Shown: positions 1-6,537 of the stretch, piece after piece
Numbering within the stretch: position 1 is the first letter of the stretch
How the letters are laid out: the number at the start of each line of letters is the position of its first letter
NCBI GenBank assembly: GCA_040383485.1
Contig: JBEIDK010000135.1
Location: 1-8,815, forward strand
Length of the DNA stretch: 8,815 nt
Reading direction: 5' to 3'
Origin: JBEIDK01 sp040383485
Lineage (GTDB): Bacteria; Bacteroidota; Bacteroidia; UBA4408
The notes under the pieces: model-generated
Seen by the model: the letters and a program-made list of their open reading frames with translations, nothing else
What the model was told of the DNA's origin: nothing
Database searches by the model: none
Position numbers and translations under genes: made by a program

Positions 1-654
1 CGCCAAAAGAAAATGGGCGTAAATAGTCGCCACCGCACAATCATTAAAAAATTAAAACAAGCTGGCTTGCAACCGAACTCTAAAGTGTTAGAAATTGGTT
101 GTGGTATTGGCACAGCAAGTGGTTTGGTTGCCAATTTTGTAAGCAATGGTATGTTGGTAGGTGTTGATATAAGTTCTAAAAGTATTGATATTGCAAAGCA
201 AACTTTTGCAACACGCAATAATATTGAGTTTATCGTTTCTGACATGAGTAGCTTTACCTACAAAACAAAGTTTGATTTTGTATTGATGCCCGATGTTATA
301 GAACACATACCTATTGAGCAACACCTTAATTTATTTAAAGTAATACGCGAAAATATACACGAAAATTCAGTTGTTGCCATCAATTTACCAAACCCTTACA
401 TGCTAGAGTGGGTGCGTAAAAACAAACCCGAACAAATGCAAATTATTGACCAATCCATTTATACTGATTTGTTGGTACAAAACGTTTATCCAAATGGTTT
501 TTATATACATTCTTTAGAGTCGTATTCATTAACCACTGTTGAGAGTGATTACCAATGGATAATTCTAAAACCACGAAAGGTATTAGAAACTGTGCATTAC
601 AAATCATCCGCCGATAAGGCTTTGCTGAGTGTGAAACTGCGTTTAAAACTTTAA
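1..654 (+). CDS. Class I SAM-dependent methyltransferase, probably 5'-partial
   Basis: Predicted to transfer a methyl group from S-adenosylmethionine to an unknown acceptor, perhaps a sugar, lipid or small metabolite. Counting from the ATG at 13, the Rossmann motif I VLEIGCGIGT lies at residues 25-34. The acidic residue that binds the SAM ribose is in GVDIS (D52). Motif II is in the stretch VLMPDVIEHIP near 90-100, and a motif III-like NLPNP lies near 124-128. The reading frame is open from base 1, and the residues before the ATG (RQKK) run smoothly into the helix preceding motif I. The true start is therefore probably upstream of the window, with ATG 13 as an internal or alternative start. 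Only 6 bases separate its stop from the next gene, a glycosyltransferase. This suggests co-transcription and a role in surface glycan modification (inference). The substrate cannot be told from sequence. Confidence 0.85.
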   Translation, partial: RQKKMGVNSRHRTIIKKLKQAGLQPNSKVLEIGCGIGTASGLVANFVSNGMLVGVDISSKSIDIAKQTFATRNNIEFIVSDMSSFTYKTKFDFVLMPDVIEHIPIEQHLNLFKVIRENIHENSVVAINLPNPYMLEWVRKNKPEQMQIIDQSIYTDLLVQNVYPNGFYIHSLESYSLTTVESDYQWIILKPRKVLETVHYKSSADKALLSVKLRLKL

Positions 655-660
655 ATAAAA

Positions 661-1710
661 ATGCTGCAAGCATTATACTTTTATCACGCTAAAGCAACAT
701 TTGTAGAGAAAGATTTAATAGTTTTTCATAAGCGATTTGATATTATAAAAGAGTTTTCTTTTGATATAAAAGGCAAGCTTTCATTATTATTATTACTATT
801 TAAACAGTTAATATTTTTAGTAAAAGAGATTACTAAAACCGATATTATTATCTGTCAATTTGTTGGATACCACAGCGTACTTCCTATTATTTTTGGAAAA
901 CTACTTAATAAAAAAGTTATTCTTATACCTGGAGGTATTGATTGTGTAAAATTCTTATCTGTAAATTATGGAAACTATACCAAAAAATGGCTAGGCATAC
1001 TTACTAACTTTTCTTATAAAAACGCATCAATAATTTTACCAGTACATAGATGTTTAGTAAAATCAGATTATACATATCAAAATGATGACTCGCAACAACA
1101 AGGAATATTGGTACACTGCAAAAATTTAAGAACCCCAATCAAAGTAATTCATAATGGCTACGATTCACAAGTTTTTAGCAACATACCCACTCAACGTATA
1201 CCAAACTCATTCATAACAATTGCCGCAAATCTGGACAATAAAATTAGAGCCAAAATTAAAGGGGTCGATTTAATAATAGATGTTGCAAAACTATTACCTG
1301 AATGTAAATTCTTTTTAATTGGGATTTCCTCAAGTATTAATGATTTGCCTGATAATATTACTCTTTTGCCGTATGTTCCTAATGATAAATTACCAGCACT
1401 TTTAAGTAACTACGAATTTTATTTACAATTATCTATGTCAGAAGGTTTCCCAAATGCGCTTTCTGAAGCGATGTTATGCGGTTGCATTCCTATTGGCTCT
1501 AACGTATCGTCAATACCTGAGATTATTTCTGAAACAGGATTTATACTACCACAAAAAAATGTTTTACTCCTACAACAAATTATTCAAGAGGCAATAATAT
1601 GCAATAAGACCAATCTGTCTATGTCAGCACGCAATAGAATTATTGAGAACTATTCAATGGAAAAAAGAGAAGAAGAACTGTTAGAAGTTTTAGACCAATT
1701 ATTAAAATAA
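661..1710 (+). CDS. GT4-type (GT-B fold) glycosyltransferase
   Basis: Predicted retaining glycosyltransferase of the GT4 / Glycos_transf_1 type, which moves a sugar from a nucleotide-sugar donor to a glycan or lipid acceptor at the cytoplasmic face of the membrane. The N-terminal half (about 1-165) is the acceptor-side lobe and contains a GGIDC loop near 91-95. The C-terminal donor lobe begins after VIHNGYD (163-169), a typical lobe-linker motif. KGVDLII (200-206) supplies the usual basic residue near the donor phosphates. SEGFPNALSEAM holds the EX7E pair, E261 and E269, followed by a conserved GCIPIGS...SIPEII tail. At 349 residues the length is normal for the family. The ATG at 661 is preceded by an A-rich stretch without a Shine-Dalgarno sequence. 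It follows the methyltransferase after 6 bases, so the two are probably one operon. Donor and acceptor are unknown. Confidence 0.88.
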   Translation: MLQALYFYHAKATFVEKDLIVFHKRFDIIKEFSFDIKGKLSLLLLLFKQLIFLVKEITKTDIIICQFVGYHSVLPIIFGKLLNKKVILIPGGIDCVKFLSVNYGNYTKKWLGILTNFSYKNASIILPVHRCLVKSDYTYQNDDSQQQGILVHCKNLRTPIKVIHNGYDSQVFSNIPTQRIPNSFITIAANLDNKIRAKIKGVDLIIDVAKLLPECKFFLIGISSSINDLPDNITLLPYVPNDKLPALLSNYEFYLQLSMSEGFPNALSEAMLCGCIPIGSNVSSIPEIISETGFILPQKNVLLLQQIIQEAIICNKTNLSMSARNRIIENYSMEKREEELLEVLDQLLK

Positions 1711-1734
1711 AAAAACTGAAAAATATAAATTTAA

Positions 1735-1768
1735 TATATTTGAAATATTAGAGCCATTTGTATATTTT
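1735..1768 (+). promoter_or_regulatory. Possible Bacteroidota-type promoter for the HU-CCDC81/SPOR gene
   Basis: The 67-base gap after the glycosyltransferase gene contains TATATTTG at 1735-1742. This is an exact match to the TAnnTTTG -7 element known for Bacteroidota primary-sigma promoters, and it would give a leader of about 30 bases before the ATG at 1778. No good TTTG -33 box lies at the right distance upstream of it. An alternative reading uses TTTG at 1739-1742 as the -33 box and TATATTTT at 1761-1768 as the -7 box, with an 18-base spacer and an almost leaderless transcript. Such A+T-rich motifs arise easily by chance, so this is only a candidate. Confidence 0.35.
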
Positions 1769-1777
1769 AGCACCCTA

Positions 1778-2797
1778 ATGAATTTAGAATACTACATACA
1801 ACAATTGCTGTTTAGCTTTGATTGTGTAATAATACCTAATTTTGGAGGTATTGTAGCGCAACATCTTAATGCTAGTTATAATAGCACTCAACATATTTTT
1901 TACCCTCCCAAGAAACAACTTGCGTTCAATAATAATTTAAATAAGTCAGATGGCTTATTGGTAAATCATGTTGCACTCAATAAGAACATTTCATTTAGTG
2001 AGGCTAACAATTGGGTTGAACTTCAAGTAAGTCAATGGAAAAAAGAACTCTTAGAAAGTAAAAAATTAAGCATTGCTGAGGTGGGTAGATTTTTTGTTGA
2101 TAAAGAAGCCAACATTCAATTTGAACCGGCAAGTTTTATTAATTACAATCCTGAAGCGTTTGGCTGTTTAAGTTTTCACCTTCCATCAATTAGTGAGTTA
2201 ACAATTAAACAAAATAATAAGCCATTACCAAAATTTGTTGTAAACCCAAAATTAAAGTTGATTAAACAAATTGGATTAAAGAAATTAGTTCCTTACGCAG
2301 TTGCTATTCCCATTCTAATTGCGGCTATATATATTCCAGCAAAAACAGATTTTTTAATTGGGTTAAAGAGTATTAATTACTCGAATTTATATCCGTTTAT
2401 CAATCCTAGCATAGTTGATACAAAATATTCTGAAAGAATTCAAACGATACTTCCAAAACAACAAGACATTAAGTTTAAAATTCCAGAGAACCAGGAGGCG
2501 GTAACAAATTCAAACACAACAACAATATCAACTCCAGTTGCTAAGCAAGAGCAAGCCATTGAGCATAACAATGATAATATTATTCATTTAATTGTTGGAG
2601 CATTTTCAACTCAAGAAAATGCAGATGAACTTGTAAGTGCATTAAATTCGAAGGGGTTTCATGCTTATATTCAAGGAAAAAGTCAGGGAGGATTAATAAG
2701 GGTTAGTTGTAATAAATTTGAATCTAAGTCAGAGGCAAATGCAGCAAAAAGCAATGTAAAGGAAAAGGGATTTGATGCTTGGTTATTGCAAGAATAA
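1778..2797 (+). CDS. HU-CCDC81 and SPOR domain-containing membrane protein
   Basis: Single-pass inner-membrane protein. The N-terminal region, about residues 1-135, resembles the paired bacterial HU-CCDC81 domains. It contains NFGGIVAQH (21-29) in the first unit and the conserved end of the second unit, AEVGRFFVD (100-108). One hydrophobic segment at about 170-188 follows a lysine-rich stretch, which predicts the N-terminus in the cytoplasm. A low-complexity linker rich in Thr, Asn and Gln follows. It ends in a SPOR domain at about 267-338, with the hallmark start HLIVGAFST and the central strand IRVSCNKF. SPOR domains are known to bind glycan strands lacking stem peptides at division septa. 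The HU-like part would sit in the cytoplasm, so the protein may link a nucleoid or cytoskeletal partner to septal peptidoglycan (inference). At 339 residues it looks complete. No Shine-Dalgarno sequence precedes the ATG. pheS follows after 45 bases. Confidence 0.88.
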   Translation: MNLEYYIQQLLFSFDCVIIPNFGGIVAQHLNASYNSTQHIFYPPKKQLAFNNNLNKSDGLLVNHVALNKNISFSEANNWVELQVSQWKKELLESKKLSIAEVGRFFVDKEANIQFEPASFINYNPEAFGCLSFHLPSISELTIKQNNKPLPKFVVNPKLKLIKQIGLKKLVPYAVAIPILIAAIYIPAKTDFLIGLKSINYSNLYPFINPSIVDTKYSERIQTILPKQQDIKFKIPENQEAVTNSNTTTISTPVAKQEQAIEHNNDNIIHLIVGAFSTQENADELVSALNSKGFHAYIQGKSQGGLIRVSCNKFESKSEANAAKSNVKEKGFDAWLLQE

Positions 2798-2842
2798 AGT
2801 CTTTATTAAGAATTTGCTTTTCCACATTAGAGAAACATAAAA

Positions 2843-3862
2843 ATGCAAGAAAGAATTTCAGATTTAATTGAAGAGACAAGGCTATTTGCGCCTAATACAA
2901 AAGCCCAAATAGAAGAGTTTAGGATTAAAATGATGAGTAAAAAAGGATTGGTTTCTGTTTTATTCGATGATTTTAAAAATGTTGATGGAGAGTTAAAAAA
3001 AAACTTAGGAAAGCCCTTAAATGAATTAAAGAGCCTTGTACAAGAAACAATTGCAAATTGGCAAGAAAAGATAGAAGAATCAGAACAACAAGTAGTTAAT
3101 AACAGTATTGACCTATCACTGCCCGCAGACCCAATTCAGTTGGGCTCTAGACATCCACTATCAATTGTAAGAACACAAATTATCGATATTTTTTCTAGAA
3201 TAGGATTTGTTGTAAGTGAAGGACCAGAAATTGAAGACGATTGGCATAATTTCTCGGCACTTAATTTTCCAAAAGACCATCCGGCGCGTGATATGCAGGA
3301 TACATTTTTTATTGAAAATGATATTGCATTAAGAACACACACCTCTTCTGTTCAGGTTAGAATAATGGAAACCCAGAAACCTCCTATTCGGATAATTATG
3401 CCTGGGCGTGTATATAGAAATGAAGCAATTAGTGCTCGTGCACATTGTCAGTTTCATCAAGTTGAAGGACTGTATATTGATAAAAATGTTTCGTTTGCTG
3501 ACCTTAAACAAACGTTGCTTTACTTTGCAAAAGAAATGTTTGGTGACGGTACAGAAATAAGACTAAGACCATCATATTTTCCTTTTACAGAGCCAAGTGC
3601 GGAAGTTGATATCACTTGTCATATTTGCAGCGGAAGTGGTTGTAATATTTGCAAACATAGTGGCTGGGTAGAAATTTTAGGTTGCGGAATGGTTGACCCT
3701 AAGGTGCTAGAAAACTCTGGTATTAACCCAAACGAATTTACCGGCTTTGCTTTTGGAATGGGCATTGAACGAATCACTATGCTAAAATACAAGGTCAACG
3801 ATTTGAGACATTTTTTCGAAAACGACATCAGATTTTTAGAGCAGTTCTCTGGAGCATTTTAA
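2843..3862 (+). CDS. pheS: Phenylalanyl-tRNA synthetase alpha subunit
   Basis: Catalytic alpha subunit of the class II phenylalanyl-tRNA synthetase, which forms an alpha2-beta2 enzyme with PheT and charges tRNA-Phe in the cytoplasm. Residues 1-85 form the N-terminal coiled-coil arm that contacts tRNA. The catalytic core follows, with HPARDMQDTFF (146-156), LRTHTSSVQ (163-171), motif 2 GRVYRNE (188-194), FHQVEGL (204-210), FPFTEPSAEVDI (246-257) and motif 3 GFAFGMGIERI (301-311). The C-terminal LRHFFENDIRFLEQF is typical. A CxxC-x4-CxxC knuckle at C259, C262, C267 and C270 could bind zinc; the Escherichia coli enzyme lacks it. The length of 339 residues is normal. pheT is not adjacent: the next gene is on the opposite strand, so the two subunits are encoded apart. 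The ATG at 2843 follows an A-rich stretch and the first helix fits the family start. Confidence 0.97.
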   Translation: MQERISDLIEETRLFAPNTKAQIEEFRIKMMSKKGLVSVLFDDFKNVDGELKKNLGKPLNELKSLVQETIANWQEKIEESEQQVVNNSIDLSLPADPIQLGSRHPLSIVRTQIIDIFSRIGFVVSEGPEIEDDWHNFSALNFPKDHPARDMQDTFFIENDIALRTHTSSVQVRIMETQKPPIRIIMPGRVYRNEAISARAHCQFHQVEGLYIDKNVSFADLKQTLLYFAKEMFGDGTEIRLRPSYFPFTEPSAEVDITCHICSGSGCNICKHSGWVEILGCGMVDPKVLENSGINPNEFTGFAFGMGIERITMLKYKVNDLRHFFENDIRFLEQFSGAF

Positions 3863-3865
3863 ATT

Positions 3866-5821
3866 TTATTGTCCAAGCTTATTTAATGATTTAGCTATTA
3901 TTTTTAAATCATTGACCGCTTGGTAATTTTTAGCGTAATGTTCATTCATTAATTGCAACGTACTCTCATCAAAAACTTCTTCAATAAGCGCATTGGCGCT
4001 TGACAATACACCATTTTTGATTTTAGGCAAAGACATATTATATTTCGTATGTGCATAACCTACCCACGATTTTTTACCAATAAATACATAAAACAAATTT
4101 GTAAAATACTTTGTTTTGTTGCTATTAAACCAAATTAAAATAGGGGTTATGGTTAATATTAAAAAACTTACAGTTAAATCAAGAATGCGTTTGTTTCTTA
4201 CATTTTCAGGCATTGAAATAGTTTTCAAATCAATAATATATAAATCTCCAGCAGTATCTAACGAATTGCTGCCAATTATATACAAGCTTTTAGGGGGTGC
4301 GATTTTAAAATCAACATGAGCACTACCTAGCAATGACATGAAGTCAATTATTTGGTTAGAAGACAAATCACTCGCACAAAATATTACTTCGTCTATTTTA
4401 TAAATCTCAACAATTTCTTTTAGTTGAGAAGTGTTTCCAATAAAAAAACTTTTATCTAAATGCTCGCCTAGCCCAATGAATATGAGATGACTTGTTTTAA
4501 CTGACGTTTTAGACAAAACATCAGAAACTCTTTTTACTTCTGACTGATTTCCAACTATTGCAAACCTATTGTTTTTATGGTTTTCTAGTTCAAAATCTTT
4601 TAATTTTAGTTTACTTAATATAAATCTAACAACACTTAATACCATAATTAAAACAGGAACTGTAATTAAGATAACAGCTCTGGAATACCTTGCTGATTCC
4701 GGTAGCAGGCCATAAATAACCAAAATGGCTAAAGTGCCGACTAATAATCCTTTAACCAAATTATAAATCTTGATGGGCTTATCATATGCGCCATTTAATT
4801 GGGATGACATGAGCCAAATAAAAGCATAGGCCGGTAGCACTAAATTAAAAAATCTATCAGGAAAAAAATTTCCATCAGCATGTTTTCCATATTGTTGCCA
4901 TACTTTACTAGTAATTAATAAAATAGAATAAGATAAACAAAAGTCTACTATTGGAAGTAAAGAACCCTTTATAAACCTTGTTATTAATGCAAGAAATGCC
5001 CTTATATAAATAGCAATGTTTATTAAAAATCCGAATGTTTTAGCATTTTGTTGTGAGAAATGTTTGCCAGCAAAAATTACCATTGCCCTGTAAAAAACAA
5101 ATACATAATTAATACTACTTTTTTTTGTGCTCTCTCCTTTGTAATGAATTATCCTTGTTTCGGGGAAATAGTAATTCCTGTAACCACCCTTTATTAGCCG
5201 ATAACTCAAATCAATATCTTCTCCATACATAAAAAAATCCTCATCAAGTAAGCCAATCTTATCAAGAGCTGATTTTCGCAAAAGCATGAATGCGCCACTA
5301 AGTATTTCTACTTCATGAATTTTTTCTTTATCAAGAAAACCCAAATGATATTTACCAAAAATTTTTGATTTTGGAAAAAGAGCTGCAAGTCCAAAAATTT
5401 TGAAGAAAGCAACCGTTGGCGTTGGCAGCCCTCTTTTGCTTTCTGGTAAAAAATTTCCTTTTCCATCAATCATCATTACTCCCAAACCACCAGCATTTTC
5501 ATTAGATTCCATAAACGAAAGAACCTTACTAAAGGTATCAACTTCTACTATAGTATCAGGATTTAATAAAAGCACATACTTACCAGAACTAATTTTTATG
5601 GCTTGATTATTTGCATAAGAAAAGCCTGTATTTTTTTTATTTTCGATAAGCTTAACAAACGAAAAATTTTCTTTAACCATTAATACTGAATTATCAACAG
5701 AGTTATTGTCTACAACAATTACCTCGGCCGATAAATTACCCATTGATTTCTGAACAGAATGAAGGCACTGCTCAAGAAAGTAACAAACATTATAATTAAC
5801 AATAATAACTGATAGTTGCAT
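3866..5821 (-). CDS. GT2 glycosyltransferase fused to a degenerate polyprenyl glycosylphosphotransferase-like membrane region
   Basis: Two-part membrane enzyme of 651 residues. Residues 1-250 are a GT2 (GT-A fold) transferase of the rhamnosyltransferase-like kind, with VIIVNYN at the start, VVDNNSVD (36-43), LLNPDT carrying the metal-binding-type Asp (D89), and FMYGEDIDLSYR (197-208). Several hydrophobic segments follow by eye, near 262-282, 290-306, 325-343, 355-373 and 380-403. Residues 345-651 read like the WcaJ/WbaP family: YSRAVILI (379-386), a Rossmann-like RFAIVGNQ (419-426), then NKRILDL (543-549) with a membrane helix. The C-terminal domain is only about 100 residues and lacks the usual catalytic middle, so phosphoglycosyltransferase activity is unlikely. 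Likely role: GT2 transfer of a sugar onto a membrane-bound glycan, with the tail as membrane anchor or scaffold (inference). It converges on pheS with a 3-base gap. The minus-strand ATG at 5821 has no clear ribosome binding site. Confidence 0.88.
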   Translation of the reverse strand: MQLSVIIVNYNVCYFLEQCLHSVQKSMGNLSAEVIVVDNNSVDNSVLMVKENFSFVKLIENKKNTGFSYANNQAIKISSGKYVLLLNPDTIVEVDTFSKVLSFMESNENAGGLGVMMIDGKGNFLPESKRGLPTPTVAFFKIFGLAALFPKSKIFGKYHLGFLDKEKIHEVEILSGAFMLLRKSALDKIGLLDEDFFMYGEDIDLSYRLIKGGYRNYYFPETRIIHYKGESTKKSSINYVFVFYRAMVIFAGKHFSQQNAKTFGFLINIAIYIRAFLALITRFIKGSLLPIVDFCLSYSILLITSKVWQQYGKHADGNFFPDRFFNLVLPAYAFIWLMSSQLNGAYDKPIKIYNLVKGLLVGTLAILVIYGLLPESARYSRAVILITVPVLIMVLSVVRFILSKLKLKDFELENHKNNRFAIVGNQSEVKRVSDVLSKTSVKTSHLIFIGLGEHLDKSFFIGNTSQLKEIVEIYKIDEVIFCASDLSSNQIIDFMSLLGSAHVDFKIAPPKSLYIIGSNSLDTAGDLYIIDLKTISMPENVRNKRILDLTVSFLILTITPILIWFNSNKTKYFTNLFYVFIGKKSWVGYAHTKYNMSLPKIKNGVLSSANALIEEVFDESTLQLMNEHYAKNYQAVNDLKIIAKSLNKLGQ

Positions 5822-5941
5822 AAAAAGAGCAGCAAATAACCGAATTAAAGATTTATTAAATTCAATATTAAGAAAATATTATTTAAATATATTCTGCAAA
5901 CTTTTGGTTAACATTGCCGACCTAATTCAAATAATAATAAA
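5822..5941. other. A+T-rich divergent intergenic region
   Basis: This 120-base gap must carry the promoters of both the GT2 fusion gene (minus strand) and the peroxiredoxin gene (plus strand), because the two are transcribed away from each other. On the plus strand a TTTTG at 5902-5906 could act as a -33 box, with TAATTC at 5923-5928 as a poor -7 box. On the minus strand only imperfect TAnnTTTG-like matches are seen. AATATT occurs twice in a short distance (about 5863-5880), but this is expected in such A+T-rich DNA. No operator can be named. Confidence 0.45.
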
Positions 5942-6409
5942 ATGATAGTTAAAGGACAAAAAGCACCTGATTTTAATTTACCCGATACAGAAAAAAACAT
6001 ACAAACATTAAGCATGTATGCTGGCAAGAATGTGTTATTGTTATTTTACCCATTCGCGTTTACCGGAACTTGTACAAAAGAGCTTTGTAACACAAGAGAT
6101 GATATTGCATACTACGAGGGTTTGAGTGCCCAAGTATTTGGAATTTCCGTTGACTCTCCGTTTGCTAATGCAAAGTTTAAAGAGGAGCAAAAAATAAATT
6201 TTCCATTATTGAGTGATTTTAATAAGGAAGCAATGACCGCTTACGATTGCAAATACGAAGTGTTTGCTGCAGGCACAAAAGGAGTTGCAAAGCGCAGCGC
6301 ATTTATAATAGACAAAGAGGGTATTGTGCAATATGCCGAAGTATTAGAAAACGCTAATGAATTGCCTAATTTTGAGGCCATAAAAAATTGTTTATCAAAC
6401 TTAAAATAA
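5942..6409 (+). CDS. Peroxiredoxin (BCP/AhpE-like thiol peroxidase)
   Basis: Cytoplasmic thiol peroxidase predicted to reduce hydrogen peroxide or organic hydroperoxides. The thioredoxin-like fold starts with GQKAPDFNLPD. The peroxidatic site fits the family signature PxxxTxxC: P37, T41 and C44 in FYPFAFTGTCTKELC. R118, in KRSAFIIDKEG, is in the place of the conserved active-site arginine. A second cysteine, C49, lies five residues after C44, the spacing of the resolving cysteine in atypical two-Cys BCP/PrxQ enzymes. The segment GISVDSPFANAKF is more like AhpE-type members. At 155 residues it is full length and has no signal peptide. The ATG at 5942 follows an A-rich stretch. The gene stands alone: divergent from the GT2 gene and closed by a strong terminator. 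The subgroup is unsettled, so no gene symbol is given. Confidence 0.93.
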   Translation: MIVKGQKAPDFNLPDTEKNIQTLSMYAGKNVLLLFYPFAFTGTCTKELCNTRDDIAYYEGLSAQVFGISVDSPFANAKFKEEQKINFPLLSDFNKEAMTAYDCKYEVFAAGTKGVAKRSAFIIDKEGIVQYAEVLENANELPNFEAIKNCLSNLK

Positions 6410-6430
6410 TATTTATTTTAGTACTTAATT

Positions 6431-6467
6431 AAAAGGTTGAGAGAGCATTTGCTTTTTCAACCTTTTT
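6431..6467 (+). terminator. Intrinsic terminator after the peroxiredoxin gene
   Basis: A hairpin of 16 continuous pairs is visible. The left arm at 6431-6446 (AAAAGGTTGAGAGAGC) pairs with the right arm at 6451-6466 (GCTTTTTCAACCTTTT) around the four-base loop ATTT. Two of the pairs are G-U in RNA. The right arm ends in a run of five T, which serves as the release tract. It lies 21 bases after the stop of the peroxiredoxin gene and 71 bases before the helicase gene. It therefore separates the two transcription units. The opposite strand also reads as a hairpin followed by TTTT, but no gene ends there. Confidence 0.88.
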
Positions 6468-6537
6468 GTCAAACAAAAAATCTACAATTTTAATTAAACA
6501 AATTACCACAATCAAACCAGATTGTCAAAAATTCAAT

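Noticed and set aside
2785..2842. Possible separate promoter for pheS in the 45-base gap
   Set aside because: A TTG near 2786 and a TAAGAATTTG stretch resemble the -33 and -7 boxes, but the -7 match needs two extra bases. Co-transcription with the upstream gene is just as likely.
5340..5405. Repeated CCAAAAATTTT-like stretches with partial inverted symmetry
   Set aside because: They encode the short repeat KIFG, at residues 141-144 and 153-156 of the GT2 protein, within coding DNA and have no T tract or known site structure.
6410..6537. Promoter or small RNA between the terminator and the helicase gene
   Set aside because: After the terminator only about 70 A+T-rich bases remain. TACAATTT near 6483 is a weak -7 match with poor spacing to any TTG, and no second stable hairpin is visible.
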